From IMG/VR virus record IMGVR_UViG_3300018067_000024, positions 1 to 29,016 of that record: a stretch of 29,016 nucleotides of DNA, one strand, 5' to 3'. Made by a program: the position numbers and the translations under genes. A model generated the notes under the pieces. The model was given only the letters and a program-made list of their open reading frames with translations. It had not been told where the DNA came from and did no database searches. Each line of letters begins with the position of its first letter. Position 1 is the stretch's first letter. This document shows positions 11,931 through 18,103 of the stretch, in pieces. Source of the stretch: a virus.

Positions 11931-13225
11931 TGGCGACAAACGAGGACTTGCTTATTAGTGCGATTGTGCGACACAGTCGCGGGCCTGGACATGGCGTAGG
12001 CACTGCATCTAGACATGGTGCAACCGATACCGTGTTTATGCGGCGAAAGGCTGAGTGGCTATGGCTTCAGGAACATAGGACAGCAAGCAAAGAAACATTC
12101 AAAGCGCGCTTTCCTAATTTCAGAGTCTATACCACAGACCCGGAAGAGATGCCGTTGCTGGTGCAACAGGCGCAGCGCACCAAGGCAGAGTATGACTTGG
12201 GAAAGATGTTCGAGCGTGCCATGCGACGTCTGGGCCGTGTCGAGCCAACGCAGCTTGCGACCGAACTCGAAGGCGATATCCGACAAATTCTTCAGTTATA
12301 CGCCAAGGGCGAGGATGTCGATCTGGTCAATAACTGGCAGCACACGTACAACCACGTGAAGCGTGCCCACGATCAGATTGAATCGGGGCATTCCATTGGG
12401 TACCCGTTTGGTATACCAACCCTGGATAAATTCACGGGTGGGATGCAGGCCCCAGACTTGATTACCATCGTGGCCCGCCAGGGCGAGTTCAAAACGTGGA
12501 TGTCTCTGTTCTTCGCAACCAAAGCATCTATCGAAGGTGCAAAGGTTTTGTATGCCAGCCTGGAGATGTCGCCAGCCCAGATTGGTATGCGGGTGCAGAC
12601 CTTGATGAACAACATGCTGGCGTCCAGTATGCAAGACGAGTTCAAGGACCGCTTCAGCAACATGGGTATGATGATGGGTGCCGTAGACCTGCCCAAGTAC
12701 AGGCGGTTTCTCATCAGAGCCAAGAAACACCTGAAGTCTGGCTTTATCACCCCCAATGCGCAGGGTGGGTTCTCGATGGCTACGATGGTAGCTAAGTGCG
12801 AGCAGCACAGGCCGGACATTGCGTTCTTCGATTACTTCGGGTTGGGTGTGGGCAACGACGTGGTGCGGGGCGGAGACAACTGGATTCAGGCAGTCCAGAC
12901 AAGCCGTATGGCGAAGCACAATATCGCCCGCCAATTTGACATCCCGTTTGTGCTAAATGCACAAGCGAACCGCAAGGGCGTAGATGCACAAGATGCGCCA
13001 GAGCTAGACCATATCTCATTGACGGATGCTCTGGGCGCAGATAGCGACCAGGTGTTGTCCCTTCGATACAGGGCGGGCGACCTGAAGATGGTTGTGAAGA
13101 AGAACAGGCGGGGTCGTACAGGAGATACAATCAAGTTCGAACTGGACATTGACAATGGAGTCATCCAAGAGCTCGAGGGTACCAGGGCACGCCGGGGACG
13201 CAACACCGAAGAGTCCGAAGATTAA
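11930..13225 (+). CDS. dnaB: DnaB-type replicative helicase
   Basis: 431 residues from the GTG at 11930; another in-frame GTG lies at 11918. A helical N-terminal domain is followed by the RecA-fold motor. F-G-I-P-T-L-D-K-F-T-G-G precedes the Walker A loop A-R-Q-G-E-F-K-T-W (about 182-190). Walker B is I-A-F-F-D-Y-F-G-L. The family motif V-L-N-A-Q-A-N-R-K-G and the L-T-D-A-L-G-A-D-S-D-Q-V-L-S-L segment (equivalent to the 'G-S-x-x-I-x-Q-D-A-D' arginine-finger region) follow. The K-K-N-R-R-G segment near the C-terminus is also typical. It would unwind DNA at the phage fork with the adjacent primase. The Walker A loop has Phe where DnaB proteins normally have Gly before Lys. Confidence 0.85.
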   Translation: MATNEDLLISAIVRHSRGPGHGVGTASRHGATDTVFMRRKAEWLWLQEHRTASKETFKARFPNFRVYTTDPEEMPLLVQQAQRTKAEYDLGKMFERAMRRLGRVEPTQLATELEGDIRQILQLYAKGEDVDLVNNWQHTYNHVKRAHDQIESGHSIGYPFGIPTLDKFTGGMQAPDLITIVARQGEFKTWMSLFFATKASIEGAKVLYASLEMSPAQIGMRVQTLMNNMLASSMQDEFKDRFSNMGMMMGAVDLPKYRRFLIRAKKHLKSGFITPNAQGGFSMATMVAKCEQHRPDIAFFDYFGLGVGNDVVRGGDNWIQAVQTSRMAKHNIARQFDIPFVLNAQANRKGVDAQDAPELDHISLTDALGADSDQVLSLRYRAGDLKMVVKKNRRGRTGDTIKFELDIDNGVIQELEGTRARRGRNTEESED

Positions 13226-13373
13226 CTGGCGCGAGCTAGTTGTAGGTGTGCTTATCGTAGCGGTGTTCTGTTTGGCTGCATACCTGACTGTGATGGCTGC
13301 GGGAAACAGACCTACTCCCCCTGTAAACTATCAGTCTACCCCACAGTCAAGACCAAATACCCGTGTTCCATGA
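13155..13373 (+). CDS. Small single-span membrane protein between helicase and primase
   Basis: 72 residues if started at the ATG at 13155, which overlaps the helicase C-terminus by 71 bases; a TTG lies two codons upstream and a GTG near 13250 would cut into the membrane segment. After a basic lead (S-S-K-S-S-R-V-P-G-H) and N-W-R-E-L, the stretch V-V-G-V-L-I-V-A-V-F-C-L-A-A-Y-L-T-V-M-A is one membrane helix. A short Pro/Thr/Gln tail follows. It has no recognisable family. Placement inside the replication operon suggests a membrane tether or an unrelated 'moron'. The start is uncertain. Confidence 0.45.
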   Translation: MESSKSSRVPGHAGDATPKSPKINWRELVVGVLIVAVFCLAAYLTVMAAGNRPTPPVNYQSTPQSRPNTRVP

Positions 13374-14337
13374 TATTGACGACCTTGAGATCAATGTACC
13401 ACAGGTACTTGATAGACTCAAGATAGAAGGCGAAGTTATACAGCAGGAGTTCGTGGCGCTGTGCATCTTCCACGGCGAAACGGGCGCACCCAACCTGGAG
13501 ATCAATACCGTAACTGGTCTCTGGCATTGTTGGGTCTGTGGAGAACGGGGTAACCTGCCCCGTCTGGTAATGCTAACGCAGGGCACCACTTACCGTGATG
13601 CCATAGACGTTGTCAGCGAGTACGGCAGCCCATTAGATATAGTAAGCATGCGTAACCGTGGGTTGGCCCAGCTTGACACAATCCTTAACCCTCCACGACA
13701 CAAATTCAAAGCAATCGATATATCGCGGTACCAGAAGGGTAAATCATGGTGGTGGTTCAATGGATTACCATACGGTAGGTTCTCTAGGGAAACTGTCGAC
13801 CGATTTCGCCTTGGCTACGACGGAAGCTCTAAGCGATCGGTTATCCCAGTTAGAGCAGATGGAAAGTGGGTCGGTATTATCCGCCGTGCCGTCAATGCGT
13901 GGCAACACCCAAGATATCTCTACTCTAAAGACTTTGATCGCCGCCATGTCCTGTACGGAATGCCGTACATACCTGCCCGCCGAGATTCTTGCATTATTGT
14001 CGAAGGTGCCAAAGATGCACTCCGCGCATACGAATATGGGTTGGATAACATAGTAGCAACGCTAGGTACCGGGCTAACGCGCGAACAGCTAGCTTTACTA
14101 GCCGAAAGGTTCGATGAGGTAACTGTGTTCAGCGACAACGACGCCGCTGGTCAAGTGGCACAACTGAAAATGTGCCAGCAATTAGCAGAGTGCATTCCGC
14201 GTGTATTTGTTGTACAATGGCGTAGCATTGGGAAGAAAGATCCCAATGAGCTCACTGAGCCAGCAATGCGCAGGCTGCTGCGTGACCGTATTCACTGGAC
14301 TACGTTAGTGGAACCGGACTACGACCCATGGAAGTAG
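13363..14337 (+). CDS. DnaG-type DNA primase
   Basis: 324 residues from a GTG at 13363, overlapping the preceding small gene by 11 bases. A compact zinc-ribbon is visible: Cys34 and His37 in A-L-C-I-F-H-G, and Cys56 and Cys59 in W-H-C-W-V-C-G. The TOPRIM core follows, with C-I-I-V-E-G-A-K-D-A-L (Glu214), A-T-L-G-T-G and V-F-S-D-N-D-A-A-G (Asp258 and Asp260). These are the metal-binding residues of DnaG-like primases that synthesise RNA primers. It lacks a long C-terminal helicase-binding domain, and is thus shorter than bacterial DnaG (about 580 aa), as is usual in phages. It follows the helicase, its expected partner. Confidence 0.88.
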   Translation: MFHDIDDLEINVPQVLDRLKIEGEVIQQEFVALCIFHGETGAPNLEINTVTGLWHCWVCGERGNLPRLVMLTQGTTYRDAIDVVSEYGSPLDIVSMRNRGLAQLDTILNPPRHKFKAIDISRYQKGKSWWWFNGLPYGRFSRETVDRFRLGYDGSSKRSVIPVRADGKWVGIIRRAVNAWQHPRYLYSKDFDRRHVLYGMPYIPARRDSCIIVEGAKDALRAYEYGLDNIVATLGTGLTREQLALLAERFDEVTVFSDNDAAGQVAQLKMCQQLAECIPRVFVVQWRSIGKKDPNELTEPAMRRLLRDRIHWTTLVEPDYDPWK

Positions 14338-14339
14338 TC

Positions 14340-14570
14340 ATGGTTATCCTGGGTGTGATAGCTGTGATGTGGGTCTTGTGGGGTACTGCTGCTGAAGAGA
14401 AAGATCCTATAGTAGTGGCGGCGAAACAACGTCGTACTTCGGCTATAGAGATGCGCTCTAGACGGTACACCAACGTAGTCTTGAAGAGACAGGTCCAGAC
14501 GGTACGTCACAAGGTCGCTGGTATTGGTTCAGGTACAGGTAACGGAGGAGCCACCCAGAATAAGAGCTGA
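14340..14570 (+). CDS. Small single-span membrane protein
   Basis: 76 residues from the ATG at 14340, which has GGAAGT six bases upstream and lies just after the primase stop; an in-frame ATG at 14328 is an alternative. Residues about 1-18 (V-I-L-G-V-I-A-V-M-W-V-L-W-G-T-A) are a membrane helix. A basic cytoplasmic-looking tail (K-Q-R-R-T-S, R-S-R-R-Y, L-K-R-Q-V-Q-T-V-R-H-K) and a Gly-rich end follow. This is the third small membrane protein among the replication genes. The family is not recognised. Confidence 0.5.
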   Translation: MVILGVIAVMWVLWGTAAEEKDPIVVAAKQRRTSAIEMRSRRYTNVVLKRQVQTVRHKVAGIGSGTGNGGATQNKS

Positions 14571-14580
14571 ACGTGGCAGC

Positions 14581-14609
14581 TTGCTCCGCAAAGCTGGGAC
14601 AAGTACACT
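14581..14609 (+). promoter_or_regulatory. Promoter of the SSB gene
   Basis: TTGCTC (14581-14586), 17-bp spacer, TACACT (14604-14609). The predicted start near 14616 gives a leader of about 33 bases ending in GAGGAGATAT before the ATG at 14649. Confidence 0.7.
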
Positions 14610-14619
14610 TTGGTGGTAG

Positions 14620-14633
14620 GGCCAGGACTGGCC
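14620..14633 (+). promoter_or_regulatory. Inverted repeat in the SSB leader, possible operator
   Basis: GGCCAG (14620-14625) and CTGGCC (14628-14633) are separated by two bases and lie just after the predicted transcript start. Phage ssDNA-binding proteins often control their own translation through leader structures. Here this is only a possibility. Confidence 0.35.
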
Positions 14634-14648
14634 TAAGTGAGGAGATAT

Positions 14649-15644
14649 ATGGCAACTAAGAGCAGTGCATTTTCACGCAATGGGGACGATGCGCCAAAGA
14701 GCATCAAGGTGCGAACCGTAACGCACGCAGATGCCAGGAGCATGCAGGACTCCGCCAAGCAGACGCCAAATGTGCGTTTGACATTCAAGGAAGGCGAAGC
14801 CCGTACCGTTCGCTTTCTGCACGAGCCGTTCGACCGCCGCAATCCGTGGGTGGAGTATGGCGAACACTACATTCAGGGTGGTGGCGGCAACAACGGTGGG
14901 TATGTCCCGTGCATCGAAGACTGCACGCTGGATGCCGACTTCAGGCCAGGTAAACGCTGGTATGTCAATGTCTGGGACCGGGATAGCAAGCAGGTCCGGC
15001 TTCTCAAGCTGACTGGTGCAATGGTCGAGAACCTCATCATCAAGTTCGAGCGTCGCGGAACTATCATGGATCGCGACTACAGCATTACTCGGACGGGTGA
15101 AGGTACTGATACCAAGTACCATATCGAGGCCGAAGAGAAGGAAGCGTTTACCCAACGCCCCAAGCAGATCGATATCAATGCGTATCTGGACCAGCAGGCC
15201 CAGGCGTATTACGGCAGCCGCAAGCTGAAAGCACATACGTCCGCCATCGATGACGATGATGAAGAGGACGTGGAAGATGTTGAGGATACCGAGGAGGACG
15301 AGGACGAAGAGGAAGCGCCTCGCAAGGTAGTCAAGGGCAAAACAACAACCAAGCGTCGTCCTGTGGCCGACGAGGATGAGGATGAGGAAGACGAATCGGG
15401 CGAAGAAGATGAATCGGAAGATGAAGAAGACGAAGATGAAGACGAGCGCCCAGTCCGCACCAAAGCTGCCGCCGGACGCTCCAGCAAAGCCGCAGCCGTA
15501 GAGGAGGACGAGGACGAAGATACTGATGAAGACGATGAGGAGGATGAGGACGAAGAGGACGAAGCGCCACGACGGAAGACTACGAAAACCACCTCTCGTC
15601 CAACGACCACAACAACCAAGCGTCCACTCGGCAGTCGACGCTGA
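14649..15644 (+). CDS. gp32-like ssDNA-binding protein with very long acidic tail
   Basis: 331 residues from the ATG at 14649, with GAGGAG five bases upstream; a GTG at 14637 is in frame but lies within the ribosome site. The N-terminal 200 residues fit a gp32-type OB-fold core: V-R-F-L-H-E-P-F, Y-V-P-C-I-E-D-C, K-R-W-Y-V-N-V-W-D-R, V-R-L-L-K-L-T-G and F-E-R-R-G-T-I-M-D-R-D-Y-S-I. The last 130 residues alternate blocks of Asp/Glu with short Lys/Arg/Thr blocks. Acidic tails recruit replication partners in this family, but usually they are far shorter. It would coat single-stranded DNA at the fork. It has its own promoter and terminator. Confidence 0.75.
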   Translation: MATKSSAFSRNGDDAPKSIKVRTVTHADARSMQDSAKQTPNVRLTFKEGEARTVRFLHEPFDRRNPWVEYGEHYIQGGGGNNGGYVPCIEDCTLDADFRPGKRWYVNVWDRDSKQVRLLKLTGAMVENLIIKFERRGTIMDRDYSITRTGEGTDTKYHIEAEEKEAFTQRPKQIDINAYLDQQAQAYYGSRKLKAHTSAIDDDDEEDVEDVEDTEEDEDEEEAPRKVVKGKTTTKRRPVADEDEDEEDESGEEDESEDEEDEDEDERPVRTKAAAGRSSKAAAVEEDEDEDTDEDDEEDEDEEDEAPRRKTTKTTSRPTTTTTKRPLGSRR

Positions 15645-15650
15645 TTTTTT
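15619..15650 (+). terminator. Terminator of the SSB gene
   Basis: AGCGTC (15619-15624) pairs with GACGCT (15637-15642), extended by an inner ACT/AGT after one mismatch, followed by GATTTTTT. The stem lies within the last codons and the stop. Confidence 0.7.
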
Positions 15651-15686
15651 CGATCGGTTAGAGCAGACTAGGTAATCTATAGGGGT

Positions 15687-15716
15687 TTGCATGGGGACCG
15701 TCCGGTGTGCCATAAT
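15687..15716 (+). promoter_or_regulatory. Promoter of the DUF5679-like and DUF932-like genes
   Basis: TTGCAT (15687-15692), 18-bp spacer, CATAAT (15711-15716). GCATGGG and its complement CCCATGC (15689-15695 and 15728-15734) flank the promoter, so a repressor site is possible. Confidence 0.6.
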
Positions 15717-15751
15717 GTACAGGTCGGCCCATGCAGCCCAGGGAGAAACTA

Positions 15752-15955
15752 ATGGCAGTCCTCGAAGAAGGCCAAGAGCTATACGATGGGTATTGCATGA
15801 AGTGCCGCGTCAAGGTCAAGAACCTGCGAGGGAGGTACCGCGTAACACCCAACAACCGTGGCATGATCGAAGGTAATCACACCAAGTGCGGGACGAAGGT
15901 GGTTAAGATCACCAAACTACGCCCCGAAGTCAAACAGAAGAAAGCAGTGGCATAA
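15752..15955 (+). CDS. DUF5679-like small zinc-ribbon protein
   Basis: 67 residues from the ATG at 15752, which has GGGAGAAA just upstream; an in-frame ATG at 15731 lacks a ribosome site. The first half has Y-D-G-Y-C-M-K-C-R-V-K, and the second has G-M-I-E-G-N-H-T-K-C-G-T-K-V-V-K-I. This is the DUF5679 pattern (G-Y-C-x-K-C, then G-x-C-P-x-C-G-T-K), with the third Cys replaced by His. A zinc-binding role with three Cys and one His is plausible. Members are common in phages and actinobacteria and have no known function. It is followed by the DUF932-like gene after four bases. Confidence 0.65.
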   Translation: MAVLEEGQELYDGYCMKCRVKVKNLRGRYRVTPNNRGMIEGNHTKCGTKVVKITKLRPEVKQKKAVA

Positions 15956-15959
15956 CACA

Positions 15960-17069
15960 ATGACGCAAATGGTTGATCGTGAAACGGCGCTGCAGACGCT
16001 CCTACCCTTCAGTGGGCTTGAGGAACGCCAGTTTGCCCCAGACGACAGCTATGGATTGCAGACGGGCACAAACGGCAAAGTTCAGTATCGGTTCGGTAAC
16101 AAGGACGACGTGTTGCCTCTTGGGCCAGGGGCATGGGACACGCTGTTCCGAGTTAGCGGCTTGCAGACGAACAGCATGCTCAAGTTCATGGGTACACCAG
16201 CGCAGGAGCACGTTGTAGGTCTGTTGGATCACGCATTCCGAGAGCGCCAGGGCAATCTAAAGGCGCTAACCCGTGATGGTGAGATCCAGGCCATCATCGA
16301 TGGCAGGGTCGAAGTGCGTGACCCCGTAGACTACATGCGCACGGCAGAGCGGGCAATGGGTGGCCGTCGGCATGTCAAGGGCTACAAAGTCTGGGGTACT
16401 CAGGACCGCCAGTATATCTCATTGGTCACTGATAAAGAGATTAGCATGGGTGGCCGCGACTACCAGCGTCTCGAAGGTGGTGCCCAGGGAGCTAAGGTCA
16501 ACGACGTCGTAGCGAGCGGCGTGCAGTTGTACATTAGCCCATACGGGTACAGTGCCCCAGGTGGTACCGGACTCGGTCTAGACCTCTCGGGATACTGGGA
16601 GCGCCTGCTGTGCACCAATGGCATGACCAGTACCCAGAATGTCATGCATTTCACCAAGCGGGCAGATGAGTCGGACGACAAAGAGTGGATCACCACTAAC
16701 GTGCCCACCATCCTCAACAAAGTTGAGACGGAGGTTGATCGATTCAAGGCGCTGAAGGATGTGGCGGTCGGGCAGCATACCGACGAAGAGCTTGCGGCCA
16801 TGCTGCAAGACTTTGGCATCCCGCCCGTTGTACGGGACATGATCCGCAACAGGCTGGTCAACCATCCTGTGGAGAACCTGTATCAGTTGGCTAACCACGT
16901 GACCTACGTGGCCTCCAACTACAGCAGGGTCTTGGAGGATCCCTCCCTGGTACGGCGGCTGATGCGGGTTGGCGGCAACATCGTTCAGCACCACAGCATC
17001 TGCGAAACCTGCCATCGCGTTATGCCCAAGCGTGAGCGGCGGCGCGTGGCGGCTTTGCAGGAGGCGTAA
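15960..17069 (+). CDS. DUF932-like phage protein
   Basis: 369 residues from the ATG at 15960; an ATG three codons later is also possible. The central part carries V-Q-L-Y-I-S-P-Y-G-Y, G-T-G-L-G-L-D-L-S-G-Y-W-E-R-L-L-C-T-N-G-M. That matches the DUF932 pattern in which an N-S-x-x-G stretch leads to R-L-V-C-x-N-G. The C-terminal region ends with H-S-I-C-E-T-C-H-R-V-M-P-K, a possible metal site. DUF932 proteins are frequent in plasmids and phages near recombination and ssDNA genes, and their function is unresolved. It lies next to the SSB and DUF5679-like genes, and is transcribed with the latter. Confidence 0.6.
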   Translation: MTQMVDRETALQTLLPFSGLEERQFAPDDSYGLQTGTNGKVQYRFGNKDDVLPLGPGAWDTLFRVSGLQTNSMLKFMGTPAQEHVVGLLDHAFRERQGNLKALTRDGEIQAIIDGRVEVRDPVDYMRTAERAMGGRRHVKGYKVWGTQDRQYISLVTDKEISMGGRDYQRLEGGAQGAKVNDVVASGVQLYISPYGYSAPGGTGLGLDLSGYWERLLCTNGMTSTQNVMHFTKRADESDDKEWITTNVPTILNKVETEVDRFKALKDVAVGQHTDEELAAMLQDFGIPPVVRDMIRNRLVNHPVENLYQLANHVTYVASNYSRVLEDPSLVRRLMRVGGNIVQHHSICETCHRVMPKRERRRVAALQEA

Positions 17070-17095
17070 GCGGAACTCCTTGGTCGGAGGAAGCG

Positions 17096-17123
17096 TGGGG
17101 GTGGGAAACCACCCCCATTGCTT
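17096..17123 (+). terminator. Strong GAAA-tetraloop hairpin, possible weak terminator
   Basis: TGGGGGTGG (17096-17104) pairs with CCACCCCCA (17109-17117) across a GAAA loop: nine pairs, mostly G-C. The downstream bases TTGCTTTG are not a true U tract. It may be a leaky terminator or a processing/stability element between the DUF932-like gene and the modification cassette. Confidence 0.45.
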
Positions 17124-17138
17124 TGTGTGGAGTGATAC

Positions 17139-17561
17139 GTGGCAACACCAGAAGATATGATTCGTGTTGAGATCAAACAGGGTTGGCTGCTTGACCAGTT
17201 CGCAGAGCATGTACTAGGGCTAAACCCGGAGGAAGAGGCATACGAGACACAGTTATGGCTAGGTGAGCTCAACCTCGACTTTGCTTCAGCACTGGTAAAG
17301 TACGATGCGCTGGTACAGCAGAAGAACCAGCAGTACGGCGATGCATGGCAGAAAGACGGACCAGTTACGTCCCTGGTAGATCTCAAGGATAAGCTGTATC
17401 GCTTGCAGTCTGCTGGCGACAGTGGGGCCATCCTTACCTGGGACGTAGACAAACTCAGGGGTACTCTGTACGACATACTGGTGCGCAGCCTTATGATACT
17501 GTCCTGGTTCGAACTCAACTTTGATGATGATGACGATGAGAGAAAAAACGGGAGTGACTAG
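17139..17561 (+). CDS. DUF1599/Nmad1-like protein (nucleotide-modification-associated domain 1)
   Basis: 140 residues from a GTG at 17139 with GGAG eight bases before it. The core reads K-N-Q-Q-Y-G-D-A-W-Q, S-L-V-D-L-K-D-K-L-Y-R-L-Q and L-Y-D-I-L-V-R-S-L-M-I-L-S-W. This is the all-helical pattern of DUF1599 (named Nucleotide modification associated domain 1 from its frequent neighbourhood with DNA base-modification genes). The C-terminus is a short acidic tail (D-D-D-D-D-E-R-K). The stop overlaps the next start (TAGTG), so it is translationally coupled to the deoxyribosyltransferase-like gene. The fold call is a pattern reading; the biochemical role of the family is unclear. Confidence 0.55.
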   Translation: MATPEDMIRVEIKQGWLLDQFAEHVLGLNPEEEAYETQLWLGELNLDFASALVKYDALVQQKNQQYGDAWQKDGPVTSLVDLKDKLYRLQSAGDSGAILTWDVDKLRGTLYDILVRSLMILSWFELNFDDDDDERKNGSD

Positions 17562-18103
17562 TGATCATCAGACCGTATACATCGGGCACTATGCAAGTAG
17601 GTTGGCGCGATGAACTAGAAACCAAATACAAAGATATCATCCGTGAAACTATCGCAGCCAAGTGGTCCACCATCAAAGTTCCAGCGGATTATAGTCGGCC
17701 TCGTCAAGACATTGATCACCTGCTTGGTCGCGTGGTTTGGCTACATCCTCGTCCCCCGGTTTCTGTTCGAGATGGGGATCGTGCCGCCAGAGCTGGCTTT
17801 TACATTCCTCGCAACCTACGTCTTATCCACGATTGTGACTTTGTGCTTTCTTGCATCTACCCGACATACCCATCCATTGATTCTGCTCATGAAGTGGGGG
17901 CCGCTTATGCTTGGGGTAAACCTGTTGTCACTGTGGATCTCACGGGCGGCGCTGGAGATTATGCAGCATGGCGGGCAATGAGCCTGGTGGTACTCGATAG
18001 CATTGATGCCGCTGCTGACTACCTGCTGTATCAGGTTCAGGATAACGATGACCTAACGGCGCAGTTGAGCCAGAACACGGTAGGTGATAAACTACCCGTA
18101 TGA
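17561..18103 (+). CDS. Nucleoside 2-deoxyribosyltransferase-like protein
   Basis: 180 residues from a GTG at 17561, overlapping the previous stop, with ACGGGAG upstream. It starts with M-I-I-R-P-Y-T-S-G-T-M. The second half carries the most diagnostic stretch: N-L-R-L-I-H-D-C-D-F-V-L-S-C-I-Y then D-S-A-H-E-V-G-A-A-Y-A-W-G-K-P-V-V. In nucleoside 2-deoxyribosyltransferases the equivalent E of 'x-E-x-G-x-A-x-x-x-G-K-P-V' is the catalytic nucleophile, so the Glu of A-H-E-V-G is the candidate. The enzyme would transfer deoxyribose between bases or cleave nucleotides. Next to base-modification genes it may supply or remove a modified nucleotide. It could also be a related TIR-like or MazG-associated hydrolase. 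Confidence 0.65.
   Translation: MIIRPYTSGTMQVGWRDELETKYKDIIRETIAAKWSTIKVPADYSRPRQDIDHLLGRVVWLHPRPPVSVRDGDRAARAGFYIPRNLRLIHDCDFVLSCIYPTYPSIDSAHEVGAAYAWGKPVVTVDLTGGAGDYAAWRAMSLVVLDSIDAAADYLLYQVQDNDDLTAQLSQNTVGDKLPV

Noticed and set aside
14190-14222. Promoter-like GTGCAT-17-TACAAT inside the primase gene
   Set aside because: It is within a conserved coding region about 120 bases from the next start, with a weak -35. Likely chance.
14673-15713. Long minus-strand frame opposite the ssDNA-binding protein gene
   Set aside because: Its content reflects the complement of acidic codons in the SSB tail (runs of Phe, Leu, Val, Ile). There is no ribosome site or family motif.
17643-17981. Hydrophobic 112-codon frame inside the deoxyribosyltransferase-like gene, looking like a three-helix membrane protein
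   Set aside because: It lies in the +1 frame of a gene with clear family motifs. Similar hydrophobic +1 frames occur inside the glycosyltransferase, radical SAM and polymerase genes. This is a composition effect of pyrimidines at third codon positions and not good evidence of an embedded gene.
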